The notes below the pieces were generated by a model. It made no database searches and was not told the origin of the DNA. It was given only the letters and a program-made list of their open reading frames with translations. The translations under genes and the position numbers were made by a program. This document shows, in pieces, positions 44,276-56,083 of a stretch of 64,000 nucleotides of DNA. Where the stretch lies: assembly GCA_030435675.1 (NCBI GenBank), contig CM059622.1, positions 6,758,001 to 6,822,000 of the forward strand. The letters are read 5' to 3'. This DNA is from Steinernema hermaphroditum (lineage: Eukaryota; Nematoda; Chromadorea; Rhabditida; Steinernematidae). Each line of letters opens with the position of its first letter. Position 1 is the stretch's first letter.

Positions 44276-46829
44276 ATGGTCAGCCGGTGGGCGATCATCG
44301 CAGTTTTGTTGTTAACACGTACGTCCATTTCCGCTTGTTTTTCGTCCTAATGAAGATGTTTTCTAGTAACTGCATGCATCGGCTCTAACTCCAGCGAACT
44401 TCCAACGCCTCCCACTTTTCGGCACAGAGCGAACGACCCTGTCATCTACTTCACTCTTGATGCGAGCTCATCTTCCCGAAAAGATGACGAGATCCAGGAT
44501 CGTTCGCTCCGCTGCACCGCTGTGGGAAATCCTACACCAAGGTAAGGTTTACGTGGCAGAAAAACTTATAAAGAATGCATTCTTGCAGCTATAAGTGGAA
44601 GAAAAATGGAGTGCTTCTCGACATTGATTCGCTGAAGGGTCGAGTTATTCTCGGTCCTGGCGACGGCTCGCTCGTTTTTACAACATTTGTGGCTGACGAC
44701 GTTGGCGACTACCACTGTGAAGCCAATAACACCGGTGGTATCGCAGTTTCGGAAACCATTCGTCTTGAGCATGCCTGTAAGCGCTGCTCTCTCTTTCTTC
44801 TAATCGAAATTTTAGGGATTACTTTCTTCCAGAACGGAGACCCGCAGATGGTTTCTGTGGAATTGGGCGACCCATACACCAAAAGCTGTACGCCACCAGA
44901 ATCCAATCCAAAGCCGCGTGTCCACTGGATCGTTAAGGCCAATAACGGGGGTTTCTTCCAATCTCTCCGTGAAGACCACATCAGTGTTAATGATGAGGTT
45001 TGTTCAGAACTCCTACTTAAGTACGCATAGCTGTTTTAGGGAACACTCTTTTTCCACTACGTTAAGGAGACGGACCATCAAATAAACGTATATTACACAT
45101 GTACAGCCGAGAATTCCAAGCTCAACGATTACAAATTTGGAAGTCAGTTTCAAATCAATGTGACAAAGCTGAACCGTCGCTCCCGTAAGTGAACACATAT
45201 GGCTATTTATGCTGACCAGTACTTTCAGTTCATTCTAAGCCAATTCCAATCAGAGAACTCTACGTAAATCAGAACGCTCCCATCGCATTGAATGGCAGAA
45301 CTCACAAGTTGTTGTGCTTGTTCAGTGGCTAGTAAGCCTCCTGTTTATTATGTGTGGTACATGCTTTCATTCAGTCCCATCCCGCAAGCAAATTGGTATC
45401 ACAACAGCACAACTATCAGAAACAATACAAATGGGTTTTCATTTGACGCCAAAGGAACTTTGACATTTGAAGCGTCAATGGACAAGGCCGGAGATTATGA
45501 CTGCAAATTCCCAGCGAATCCTGAGAACGACCGAAAATTCACTGTTGCTGTTGAGTGTGAGTGCTGGCAAATTGTGGATAAATTCGAAGTACTGTTCTTT
45601 GCAGCCGCACCCTACTGGGTTGAAGGGCCCCCTGTGAGTGCGAACGTAAGTGAAGGCGAAACAGCGTCGTTTGAATGCCTGGCTGATGGAATTCCAACTC
45701 CTTCGGTTACGTTTTACAGAAATGGTTCACGTATGTTTTTGTGCTCTGCATTAGAAATACTTCTAGCTTTTAGCATTGAAAGAGAGCAATGATATGCACG
45801 TGCTTGGATCTAAACTCACTCTTTACAAAGCAAGCTTCAGAACAGACGGCACAGGAAGCAATGCAGTGTATCAGTGCAAAGTTGAAAACAAGCACGGCTC
45901 GTTGTGGGCCAACTTCCATCTCGGCGTCTTGATATCGCCGTCGATTGCGGTCAATGGAACAAGACACAAGTTAGAGTGCTCTTCAGACGCCGAGTAAGCG
46001 CAATTATTGTGGTATTATCACTCATTAGTTTAATTTTCAGTTCAAATCTCACTTCAAAGTGGTACCACAACAACGTACTTGTCGAGGATGGAGCTAATTC
46101 GGGTGGCTTCGTACTCGAAGAAAATGCAACAACGCTGGTGTTCAATGCATCTTCGCATACGATTGGAACGTATGCGTGCAAATTCCCTGGCCACCCTGAA
46201 CACGATCGCCACTTTGTTGTCATATTGGAGTGTATGTCGCCGTTGTTTTACTGCTAACTTCATGTTCGTCTTCAGCTAAACCGTACTGGATCAAGAAACC
46301 TCCCTCGAAAACGGACGTAGTCCAAGGCGAAACAGCGTCGTTTGAATGCTTGACTGATGGAATTCCAACTCCTTCGGTCGCGTTTTACAAGAACGGTTCA
46401 CGTATGTTATGTGCTCTGTATTAGAAATACTTCGTAGCTTTTAGCATTGAAAGAGAGCAATGATACGCACGTACTTGGATCTAAACTAACTCTGAACAAC
46501 GTGAAGTTCAGAACCGATGGCACAGGGAGCAATGCGGTGTATCAGTGCAAAGCTGAAAACAAGCACGGGATTGCGTCAACTGTGTTTAACGTCGTTGTGC
46601 AAAGTGAGAATTTCTGCCACCTCCCATGAATCATGTCTCTCATCTTTCAGGGCCACACCTAGTAAATGTATGGTGGCCAGTTCCCGTGGTTTTTCTTGTT
46701 TCGATCGTAGCAGTCATCATGGCTGTCGTTGTCGTAGTCATCTACGTGACCAAGAAACATGGAGACTACCAGGTGTCGATTATGGAGCTGGAGCGTGGAC
46801 GCGAGAAGGTGAAGGTGACCAGCGTTTAG
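44276..46829 (+). CDS. Neuroglian/L1CAM-like Ig receptor without fibronectin domains
   Basis: Thirteen exons (44276-44318, 44367-44541, 44589-44776, 44816-44997, 45040-45184, 45229-45331, 45375-45556, 45605-45730, 45774-45993, 46041-46231, 46276-46401, 46445-46603, 46651-46829) join in frame to 476 residues. Signal peptide, then Ig1 (YKWKKNG...GDYHCEANN), Ig2 ending YKFGSQFQINV as in neuroglian/SAX-7, then an Ig3-Ig4 pair that occurs twice (WYHN...CKFP then GETASFECL.DGIPTPSV). One membrane segment follows, and a 28-residue tail with GDYQVSIMELERG, which resembles the membrane-proximal part of the L1 tail. There are no FN3 repeats and no FIGQY ankyrin motif. The C-terminal VTSV could bind a PDZ domain. 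A role in neuronal adhesion is inferred. Confidence 0.8.
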
Positions 46830-47117
46830 GATAACACTGTGTTGTAAGAGAATCTAACCCCGTTCTTGTGAGTCAGGAATGACCATTAAATATTCTGAGC
46901 CTGTCAATTTGTGGTCTTTGTTCTTTTGTGTCCGTTGGCGAGATGTCTATTGTAAGATCAACTCTGACGGGGTTGTTCTTTCCCCGTGTACTAATCCATC
47001 AGTATTAATCTGTTTTCGTGGGTTATGCCACCATGATTTGGGTTCGATGACCCAAATGTCACTATTCTTCGATGTGATACAAGACATGTGTCCAGTTCGG
47101 CCTCTTCTCAGAAGACG

Positions 47118-48055
47118 ATGCGTCGCCTCATTGTTTTCGTGTTTTGTTCGCTACTCGGTAATCAGCCAGTCCATATGCGTACACCATCGAGGTTTAGGGG
47201 AAGTGCGGTCTCAAAAGTACGGTAACAACTTGCCCATCGTCGTGGATGCGGGCAAGAACGCGCAGTTCCCGGAGCTGGTCACCGCCGACAGCTTTCCGCT
47301 CTTTCCCTTCACCGACCAGTTCAACACGGGACTCGAGCTGAACCCCGCCAACAAAGTCGTAGGTTGGCGCATTCCGACAGTTTCTTCCATGGTGGATTCA
47401 GTCACTCGCGGGAGACCTGAACATCCCCATTCCGGGATGGGGCGTGTTCGACATGGACGGGAATCTGTACACGGGCCACATCAACTTCGACTCCAAAGTT
47501 GGCTATCAAGTGCGCCCGACGAATCACCTCCAGATCAAGCCCGAAACGCTGGCTCTGCTTGGGCAGAATCCGGCCTTCAGGGCTGCCAGAAGTAGGTCCT
47601 AACTAGACGCATGTTTGTCATGCAGATCATTGCAGAAGCCGCGAAGGAGGTCCTCGTGGGACGTCTTCCCTATGGCTACGAACCGATCAAGTGCAAGCCC
47701 CCCTACTGTAACCCCTTCGTGCACCACGTCGGAGTCGCCGTCGAAGTGGAAGAAGGTGATCGAAGCTGAGATCGGCGCCTCTAAAAAAGTTCCAGGCGAC
47801 GACACCTTCTTCATCGGAGGAATAGATTTCCCGATCCCCGTCGGAGAGAACGGCGCCGGAGTCCGCTTCCCACTTTCCGGGGCCGTGGAGCAGGGAACGT
47901 CTCCAGTGGCATATGCCCACGGCCAGGCCTTCAACCCCGCTTCGCCCTTCGACTTCAGCAAGATCGACGACAAACCGAACTATGCGAGAAGAAGGAAACC
48001 CGCCAACAAGACGTTGCTAGGCAGAAACAAAGGCGGAAAATTGGCGGTACTGTAG
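47118..48055 (+). CDS. Secreted protein of an unrecognised family, tandem copy 1
   Basis: Five exons (47118-47157, 47198-47358, 47402-47591, 47636-47755, 47796-48055) join in frame to 256 residues. A signal peptide (MRRLIVFVFCSLLGEVRS) is followed by a Pro/Gly/Asn-rich protein without membrane segments. Strongly conserved patches with copy 2 are LFPFTDQFNTGLE, NIPIPGWGVFDMD, LPYGYEPIKCKPPYCNPF and FFIGGIDFPIPVGENGAGV. Only two cysteines, both in the CKPPYC motif. The tail is Lys/Arg-rich. I do not recognise the family; it may be a nematode cuticle or extracellular-matrix protein. The fourth exon uses the second AG of a tandem acceptor, which keeps frame. AATAAA at about 48071. Confidence 0.75.
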
Positions 48056-48983
48056 AGAAAGACGGACACTGTAATAAAGCTGTAAAGGGACAATGTCATC
48101 CAAGGGCGCTTCCAAATCTGCTTATCGAAGGGCTTATCGAAGTCATTCTGGCTAGGCGCTGTGCACCCGCGATCATCACGATAAAACTAGCGTAAACTGT
48201 AATCGCGCTAAAATTTTTGTCCATCGGAGAAGTTTCAGTTGAATCGAAACTCGGAATTTCACAAAATACAAAGAATGGACTCGTTTTTTTTTTGAAAATG
48301 GACTTTTTCTATGGCTTCGGGCTGAGACTTCGGCATCTCTGGACTCTCATGGCGATTAAAAACAAAATTTTGACACTAACTCCAAAATGTTGACCGCATC
48401 CCTACTATAACTGCTGAGCCAGTTTTGATATATTTCTGTCTTCGTGACCTGCATAAGCGAAGAGGATTGTGTCCGGGGTCATGCTGATGATCTCCTATGA
48501 AAGGCTTCTGTGTTTGAAAGACGTCTTTTCTCTATTGGTGGTCATAGGAAAGCCACTTTGTAGCCGAAGTAGCGATATGACTGAGACACGGTAATTCCAC
48601 AGATGCCCAACTCATTCAGGATGCGTCGTACAAGCCTGTAAGTTACATTGTCATTGTTTGGGCATGAAGTGGTATGGAAGTGAAGACGGATACTATAGTA
48701 TATCTCTCTTTTCGAGCGACTAAACCCTGATTTTTAGTCGGTGTGACATTAAAGACGAATTATCCAGGGAATTTCTACAGAAGAATCTCATGAATCTCAT
48801 GAACTCAGAATCTCATGAACTCAGAATCACTACACATGCACCAACGCATCAGTTCTATTTTTGTACCTCTGTCACCGCTGAACCCACTAGAAGTGTTCAT
48901 CCCAAATGGTGACCCAATTTCACTTTCTCTTCGACCTTTCCCAGCATTTCAACAAAGCGTTTCATCCTTTCGTCTTCCGTCCG
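48056..48983. other. Intergenic between the tandem pair
   Basis: No gene is seen. Small repeats (gaatctcatgaactca near 48782-48825) occur. The copy 2 promoter is assumed to lie at the right end. Confidence 0.45.
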
Positions 48984-49917
48984 ATGACCGTCCGACCGCT
49001 GTTGCGCACTTTCGTTTTTATTTACCTTCTCGGTGAGATCCACACAAAGTTTATCGACCTACTACAGATTTTAGGCATCACGGCCAGTCAGAAATACGGT
49101 GGCGACCAACCCATCATCGTCCCTACGGGTCCCGACGCGCAGTTTCCGAATCTAGTCACTGCGGACAATTTCCCTTTGTTCCCCTTCACTGATCAGTTCA
49201 ACACGGGTCTCGAGTGGAATCCCGCCAATAAAGTGGTGAGTCCAGGGAGTAGAGTGTCGAATCGAAATGGATTTAGTCTCTCGCTGGAGATCTGAACATT
49301 CCGGTTCCCGGCTGGGGTGTGTGGGACATGGACGCCAATCTGTACTCAGGCAAAATCAACAGCGATGTTAAGGTTGGCTACCAGATCCGACCCACCAACC
49401 ACTTGAACATCAAGCCCGAAACGCTGGCTCTGCTTGGCCAGAATCCGGCCTTCAGGGCTGCCAGAAGTAGGTCCCAACTGGATGCATGTTTTCCAAACAG
49501 ATCGTTGCAGAAGCCGCGAAGGAGGTCCTCGTGGGACGTCTCCCCTATGGCTACGAACCGATCAAGTGCAAGCCGCCCTACTGTAACCCCTTCGTGCACC
49601 ACGTTGGAGTCGGTGTTGAAGTGGAAGAAGGTAGAATCCTCGTTTCTGGTCTTCGGATTTCAAGTGTACCCCTAGGTGATGACACCTTCTTCATTGGAGG
49701 AATCGACTTCCCGATGCCCGTCGGAGAGAACGGCGCCGGAGTCCGTTTCCCGCTCTCCGGAGCTTTCGAGCAGGGAACATCCCCTTGGGCCTATGCCCAC
49801 GCTCACGCCTTCAATCCTTCTTCTCCGTTCGATCTGTCGAAAGTCGACAATGTGAGAAGGTCGCCCATCAAGAAGCTGTTAGAGAAGAAGGGCGATAAGA
49901 AACCAATCATAATCTAG
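48984..49917 (+). CDS. Secreted protein of an unrecognised family, tandem copy 2
   Basis: Five exons (48984-49032, 49075-49235, 49277-49466, 49511-49630, 49676-49917) join in frame to 253 residues, with intron positions and phases identical to copy 1. The signal peptide (LRTFVFIYLLGITAS) and the C-terminal tail differ. The central exons 3 and 4 are nearly identical at the DNA level, including the stretch coding LALLGQNPAFRAAR and the adjacent intron ends. The motif IKCKPPYCNPF is fully conserved. Function unknown. Lys-rich tail KKLLEKKGDKKP. AATAAA around 49970. Confidence 0.75.
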
Positions 49918-51886
49918 AGCGCCAGCAGATCAACTAATAATCTCCCATACCAAATGTACATCAAAGAATTAATAAAACATTCCTGATAGATACCTTGGTG
50001 TAGGTACACTGTCAATGGAATCGTCAATGTCAATGGAATCGTACATTGTCATTGGAATCGTCAAGAAGTGGAGGCTCTTTTTGAACGGCTGAGAGGGTTT
50101 GTTTGTAATTTGTGGAACCATGAAGTGCAAACAGAATGCTAATGTTCCGAAGGATCAAAAAATTCACTGTTATGCAGCACCGCTGTGGTGGTGTTGTTGG
50201 TGTGGTCGCTTGCCCGGTCGAAATCGTTTTTTAGTTCCTCTATGCCAGTGTAACTGAAAAAAAAGAGTTTCGTTTTTCTGTAGCAATCCTTCAGGCGACT
50301 TAGGTTCACCCAGATGCTATAAGATCATTGATCTACATTAGTTCATTAGACTCTCACAGTCGCCGGCCTTGATTTCTGATCAAAATCATGGGAAGTCCTC
50401 ATCTCCTTGGCCCTCTTTTTTCAGTCAAAAGGACAGTTAATAGAAATAAAGCTGAAATTCCAGCTGACGTTTATTTCTGCCAATTTTTGGTTATTCTAAA
50501 CAAATTCTATAGTAATTCAATTAGGGATTCGGAACCTGAAGTGTTTATTCCGCGAAGAATCTTCCCTAAAAACCTTTTTCACACCGACTGACATTGACGA
50601 TCGGCAAGGAATACCGTGAAACAGAGCGCAGAATATTTTGGCCGAATTGCGTAAAGTTCGGAGGGTGGCACTATTTATGGCGCTCCCTCCAGTATTTATA
50701 AGTGTTTTATTTACACGGAGACGTTAAACCCCCTCGTGTTGAGGGATGCTCTGTGCTCTCCAAGGGAGTGATCGAAGGCCTTTGTCCGGGAACGCCGGGG
50801 AATCGAAAACGAAAAAAGCTCTGCGTTCTTCGCTTCGAAGACTTTAGGAACCCTCTTTCAGCGCACTTTGCACCAAATATGATCTCGACGTCAGAGCACA
50901 GAATTCGTTCTCACTACATTATTCCGATGACATCATTTCTAAACAACTGTTTTAGACTTTTAGACCAATATAGAGGGTCCAATAATTTCAGTAATCCTTA
51001 AATACCCGCTCCTCGTGGTGCCAAGGCTGTCCACAACTGTTCTAGGACAGTTGAGACGAACATTTCACAACAGTTGTTGCGAGATTGAGTGCAACTGCCC
51101 ATCGGAACATGCAAATTTTACAAATCGAGTGATCCATGGTGTTTGTATGAAAGCGCGTTGACCCTAGATCCGTCTCACTCTGCGAGTACTTTATGAATAG
51201 ATTTCGGCTTCGGAGTTCAGTCGCCGTGATTCGCACTTTTAGTGTAGCTTGTCCTATAAAATGTACCACTACTAGGCACCTGGACTTTCGCACCTTATTC
51301 TTCATCTATAATGGTCTATATTTGTGTCTATAGCCACATATCGCACCACTGTATGTTGATATGTAGAATATGTAGAAGGCTGAAACAGCGTGATTCAAGA
51401 TTTCTGCGTTTGTTTCTTCTTCTCTTCATCTTGGCACTTCCTTTTTGTAGTCATTTCAGAACAAACTATGCATACTGCTCTTCTGTTCTGCATTCACATT
51501 TCGAATATTCGCCCGTGGCAGCGCTCCCGAACCACTTTTTGCTCTCGGCGCAGGCTACCCCGCATAATCCCTTCCGACTACAAGAATCGTCGATCGTGGG
51601 CGCGACTAAAAAACGCCTTCCGCGCTTCATTCACATGAAGAGGCGACAATTTGTTTTGCATCGGCGGGACTAATCGGCATTCAAAAATTCATGGGCGCCT
51701 CCCCACAAGCCTGACCGGTCACCCTCGCCGCGCCGCGTTCGTCGTTTTTGGCGCAAAACATTCCACTTCTGTCGAGTGTGACACGAAGCGAAATGCTCTC
51801 CTCTTCCTCGCGACGTTCTCGGAGATCGATGAGGTGCCGGAGGACGGCTTCCAGGAACTAAGTATCTCGATTCTAGAGTCCGAGAA
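49918..51886. other. Intergenic, AT-rich, no gene recognised
   Basis: It contains a short imperfect tandem repeat (gtcaatggaatcgt units, about 50011-50063). Open frames up to about 120 codons near 51311-51673 and 51651-51980 lack coding signature. Acceptor-like CGATTCTAG (ends around 51876) serves the next gene. Confidence 0.45.
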
Positions 51887-52859
51887 ATGGTCGAGGAGGT
51901 CAAGCCGTGGATCGCGTGCTCGAGTACTCTCACCAAGATCGTCGCCTTCCTCCTTTTTCTCGTCTCCTTCCTCACCATGACGGCACTCATCATGCTGGAC
52001 TTCGAGACCTGGACCGTGGTGACCTACGGCGTGTTCCTTGTTGTCACCTTCTTGGTGAGTTCCTTCTTGGAGAACTGTGTGTAAGAGTTCAGAGAGGGCA
52101 CATGATGTAAGAGGACACATGATCACTTTCCAGCGCACCTTTGACTTCTTGTGCCTGATAAGCGGATATTATACCGGTTTCACTATCCTCTGTGTTGTTT
52201 TTTTGTCATCGAAACACGATGGCACGCTTTTAACAAACACGTGGTTTCCATGTACCTTATTTTGCGCGATTTCAGCTTTGCTGTATATGTGGCAGTTGGA
52301 TGTCGTCGATCGAACATCCCTCCGAGTCAAAAGTGGAGATCAGAAAAGGTACATTTTCCATTTTCCACCGCACCCTTTACCTCTTCTCCTAGGAATGAAC
52401 TTCGTGATTTCGACGGTTCTCCCGGTTTCCGAGCATGGCAACATCGCGCAAATCTACTCCGACCTCGACCTTCCAGTCCACGTGCACAAGATGGACGACA
52501 TGCAGAGCGACTTCTGTCCCATCCTCTACGACTCCATGGACCGCTCCTCGTCCTCCAGTCTCAGGCTTATCCGCGACCATTCGGCCTGCGCGGACAGCAT
52601 CATCGCGGCCAGTCAGATGAGGGCGCGCCTCAGCTTCAACGGCTCCGTCCTCTCAAACTCGACATCGACTTCGAGTCTCCAGACGACCTCCTCCAACGAG
52701 TCCACTTCTGACCTTCCCATGTACTTCCGCGCGCACCCTTCCACAAGACTTCCCTCCGTCCTGGAGGAGGCGTCCGAACACATTACCGTGCTTCCCAAGC
52801 TGCCCAGCTACGAAGTCGCTGTGCTCATATCACAGACGAACACAGCGCTACCCGTGTAG
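51887..52859 (+). CDS. Multi-pass membrane protein with Ser-rich tail, function unknown
   Basis: Exon 1 (51887-52054) encodes two membrane segments (KIVAFLLFLVSFLTMTALIML and VVTYGVFLVVTFL) and exon 2 starts at 52134 (RTFDFLCLISGYYTGFTIL). The middle is uncertain. Exon 2 may run to 52355, giving a fourth membrane segment, or an AT-rich intron may remove about 52195-52275. The last exon begins near 52400-52462, and the frame is then clear to the stop at 52857: a Ser/Thr-rich cytosolic tail with DSMDRSSSSSLRLI and a PSYEVAV motif near the end. Tetraspan organisation recalls MARVEL or claudin-type proteins, but no family motif is seen. AATAAA at about 52943. Confidence 0.55.
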
Positions 52860-53398
52860 AATTGTCACGGGAGTTCCTACAGAATACTTTCGGTCGTGAT
52901 CTCATATTTTTGAGTTTGTACAAATTGTCGTCCTACGTGTATAATAAAGATTGATACGTTCGTTTTAACTGCAGGTAGGGTTTGAGCTTTGCTAGATAAT
53001 CGATTAAGATCAAAGAGCAAAACGAAAGAGCAAAACGATGGTTACAGCAACAGATTCCAAGAGGTGATTGCCTCCTAGAAGCCCCAAACAGGGGACTAAA
53101 AAGACGACCCAGCAGTTCCGCCTTTTCAAGTCCAACGTACACCGTCGACGGATCTGGAACGAATATTCGAAGGCACCCATAAACAAAAGATACAAACCTA
53201 GGAACTCCACTATGTATTTGTTTGCATTTGGACGATGTAGTTCGCTGACTTACAAAGGAACTACTCGAAGTAATGGGGACATGACTGAGCGACGGCCATG
53301 GCCAGACACACATGCTCCACACTGCGGTCACTTCTTCCGACCTACACCCAGTGAGAAATGAGCGAAGCTCCATAAACTCTCTCGACAACAAAAAGTAA

Positions 53399-53720
53399 AG
53401 GCCCATTTATACTCTGCGCGACACAGAACGCCCTTTTTGGTATCGCTTAGCTTGTCTACGTGTGACTATTTAAGCAAAACCGAATAAAACTGCACAGTCA
53501 TGATGCCTTCGGATCGGGCTATCAAACCATCAACAGAAAAAAATTTTTGGAACATGCCATATAGGTTAAGTTAACCTAAGATTTTTTTCGGATGATGGTT
53601 TGATATCCGAAAGCATCATGACTGTGCAGTTTTATTCGGTTTTGCTTAAATAGTCACACGTAGACAAGCTAAGCGACACCAAAAAGGGCGTTTTGTGTCG
53701 CGCAGAGTATAAATGGGCCT
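53399..53720. mobile_element. Palindromic MITE with TAA target duplication
   Basis: The element starts AGGCCCATTTATACTCTGCG and ends with its inverse. The arms are about 145 bp each with only a few mismatches and almost no spacer, so the whole 322 bp folds into one hairpin. TAA lies directly outside both ends (53396-53398 and 53721-53723). A 3-bp TWA target site with such ends fits PIF/Harbinger (Tourist-like) elements. No ORF. Confidence 0.75.
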
Positions 53721-53762
53721 TAACAACAACGTAATAACAAAAATTAACAATGTCATAACAGC

Positions 53763-55117
53763 TCAATCGTCGGCCAGCTCCGCAGCCTTACGCTCGATTG
53801 CATCCAGACATTCCTTCTTCTTCTTGAGCGCCTTTTCGCCACTGAAAACGACAAAAAAAACCAATGTCCAAAGTATGCGTTTGTTTTTTATGATACCTGA
53901 ATTTCTCTTTTGTTCTCTCACGTAGACCCTCGACAGAATCCTCCGCCTTCGCTCATTCCAGAACGAGGCGTCTACCGTACAAGTGGAGTGCACCAGTGAA
54001 TCGAATGCGCGCTTCGCGTCACCCTTGGTCATCAAAGCGACCAAACATGCGCTTCAGCTCTTCATCATCTGTGTTAGCTGGCAAGTTCTTAACAATTATT
54101 ACGGTATCGGATCTCTTGGCAGCCGGACGGGAAAATGCATCTTGACTCCATGTTGCAGCAAAAACTCTCGCGTTTCACGAACGAGTCTCGTTTCAGCAAG
54201 CGCTAGCCGAACACTAGCACTACTTTCGTCGACATCGGTGTCAGCCTTGTTAACAGCAAGCTTGTTAGCCAATGTATCCGCAACAGCGTTGGCACCGAGG
54301 AACAGCGCGTTCCAACTGTGAGACTTTCCAGCGTTAGCCTTGAGTTTCGCTTGCTTCTCCTTTTGGAATGCACTGAGGCCTTTCTGATTTAAAGGATTGA
54401 ACGCTTTGTTATCACGCTTCTCATCACCCGGTAACAAATGCAGCATTCGTCCCTAAATGGTTCCTGAGCATTGAGTAAGTAGCCACAAGTGCAAACATTA
54501 AAAACGGAACCATCCAAAGCAGCATATGCAGCCGCAGGGTTTTCAGGGAACACAAATGTGACTACTGCGAATCCCTTGCCTTTTCCGGTCTTTTTGCATT
54601 CTGAGATCTCACTGAGCGGTTTGAAAAGAAACAACAGGTCGTCGATAGGGCCGGTGTACGGCAAATTTCGAACAAATAGACGCCCGGTATCCAAAAAGCT
54701 GCCGTCTTCTTCGCTGGTGGACCTTCAGCGTCATTTTCTTTCTTTCTGATGACCTCTTCGCTGTCATCGGCTCTTCTCTTTTGGTTTTCTCTGATATACT
54801 TGCTCCACGCACGTGGTTTTGTATCGTCGACGAAAGGCTTACATTCCTCGACCTAAAATACTGGACCTTTCAGATTGACTGCCAGTAGCAAAGCTCAGCG
54901 TTATTCGTGTCGTCCCAATGAACGTGTTATTGAAGGGATTGGCAACCTTCTGTGCATCTTCTTCGGTATGGAAGCCGACGAAGACAAAATGTTGGAAGAT
55001 ACCGTCTCCTGTGTATCTCAGTTGACAGTCAGTGGTAGCTCCATGATCGGCGAAGTGTCTTCGTAGTTTATCTTCCGTTATACTGCCCGGAAGGCCTTTT
55101 ATGATGAGACGCGACAT
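53763..55117 (-). pseudogene. rbd-1: Decayed copy of RBM19/MRD1 (worm rbd-1) ribosome-biogenesis RNA-binding protein
   Basis: The first RRM (MSRLIIKGLP...FVFVGF) and the linker KPRAWSKY match RBM19/Mrd1, which processes pre-rRNA in the nucleolus. Then the text jumps to the middle RRM (TGRLFVRNLPYTG), skipping RRM2; continues through SHSWNALFLGANAVADTLA and SDTVIIVKNLP; and jumps again to the end of the last RRM (GDAKRAF, HLYGRRLVLE). At least three frame breaks are visible, and a TGA replaces the Trp of LEWA. A final exon (53763-53843) encodes a basic C-terminus. Introns survive at the usual places, so this is a degraded genomic duplicate, not a retrocopy. The intact gene should lie elsewhere. 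Confidence 0.8.
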
Positions 55118-55310
55118 CTGAAATTATTCATCATTCATTTATTGCTAAAATACGAAATACTCTCGAATATATACGCGGAAATCAACGAAGTCCAGTGTGT
55201 TTGAACATCGTCCACGGATCTAGAACGAATATCCGAAGATACCTAGAAAACTGCACTACTTATTTGTTTGCTTTTGAGTGATGCAGTTCGCTGACTAAAT
55301 TGTTTAAATA

Positions 55311-56083
55311 ATACGTATCGAAGTCACATTTCCCACTCCCATTGCAGTTTTGTAATTTCTCCTTTCACACTTATGTGTGCCCTTTTGCTCAAAAATCTCT
55401 GACTCTGGGAAAACTCGGAATCGATTGAGTTTCCAAAGGACCCTCTGCTACACTCCTCCACATTCACCTCACGTCGTTTTGAGAATCTACGAGAGGCTGC
55501 TGTATTAACTACCGTACTCCACTTTGATCCCACGCCGAATTCGCCGGATTTGTGACATTTCATGGTGAATCATTATTTCGCAAGCCGTTTCGCAAGGGAT
55601 CATCATTGACAGCCAAAGGGGTCATTTTCGCGATCGCCGTAAAGTGGTAGAACTCACAGCGCGGTTGCCAGCGACACGTCTGCCCCAACGCCGCCAATGG
55701 AAACAGCGGCACGTTTTCTTACTCAGTCTGCGTATTGTCATGGAAGCTTGCGTGTTTTTGCTTGTAGGATGATCTGGAGGTCACAGTTAACCGGAATTTG
55801 GCTTGCCGGAAAATTGCACATTTCTGAGAGAGTTGGTTCAAAATTGACTGACTTGAAAACGTAGAAACTGTCCAAACATGACCAGAAAAAAGTCGATATT
55901 CGTCAGTTTGACTCATTTTTGACTTATTCGGTATCTCTCGTTGCTGCGACCTCTTCTTTGGAATTTTATCAAAATTCGCTGTATCGTTTGGCATTTTTTC
56001 GTCGATGTGTAGCTTCTTCTTGTTGAGGATCCTCAGCTCGTACTCAATTTGACCTTTTGCCTACTCCGTTTCAGACAGTCTGC
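55311..56083. other. Intergenic, PI4K2 upstream region
   Basis: Positions 55863-56060 are repeated, diverged, at about 61647-61822 (see findings). A TTTCAG acceptor ends at 56074, 9 bases before the PI4K2 ATG. Confidence 0.55.

Larger units (their letters stand above)
53117..55310. repeat. Dispersed repeat, two direct copies (53117-53260 and 55185-55310)
   Basis: Both copies contain aagtcca, cgacggatctggaacgaat / cacggatctagaacgaat, tatttgtttgc.ttt, and cagttcgctgact / tagttcgctgact, in the same order and orientation, with about 20 percent divergence. They lie on either side of the MITE and the rbd-1 pseudogene. Confidence 0.6.

Noticed and set aside
52077..52859. Single uninterrupted 260-codon frame as the whole gene
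   Set aside because: Its start lies in intron sequence after exon 1 and it includes AT-rich intron-like segments with good donor and acceptor sites, so it is better read as exons 2 and later of the gene starting at 51887.
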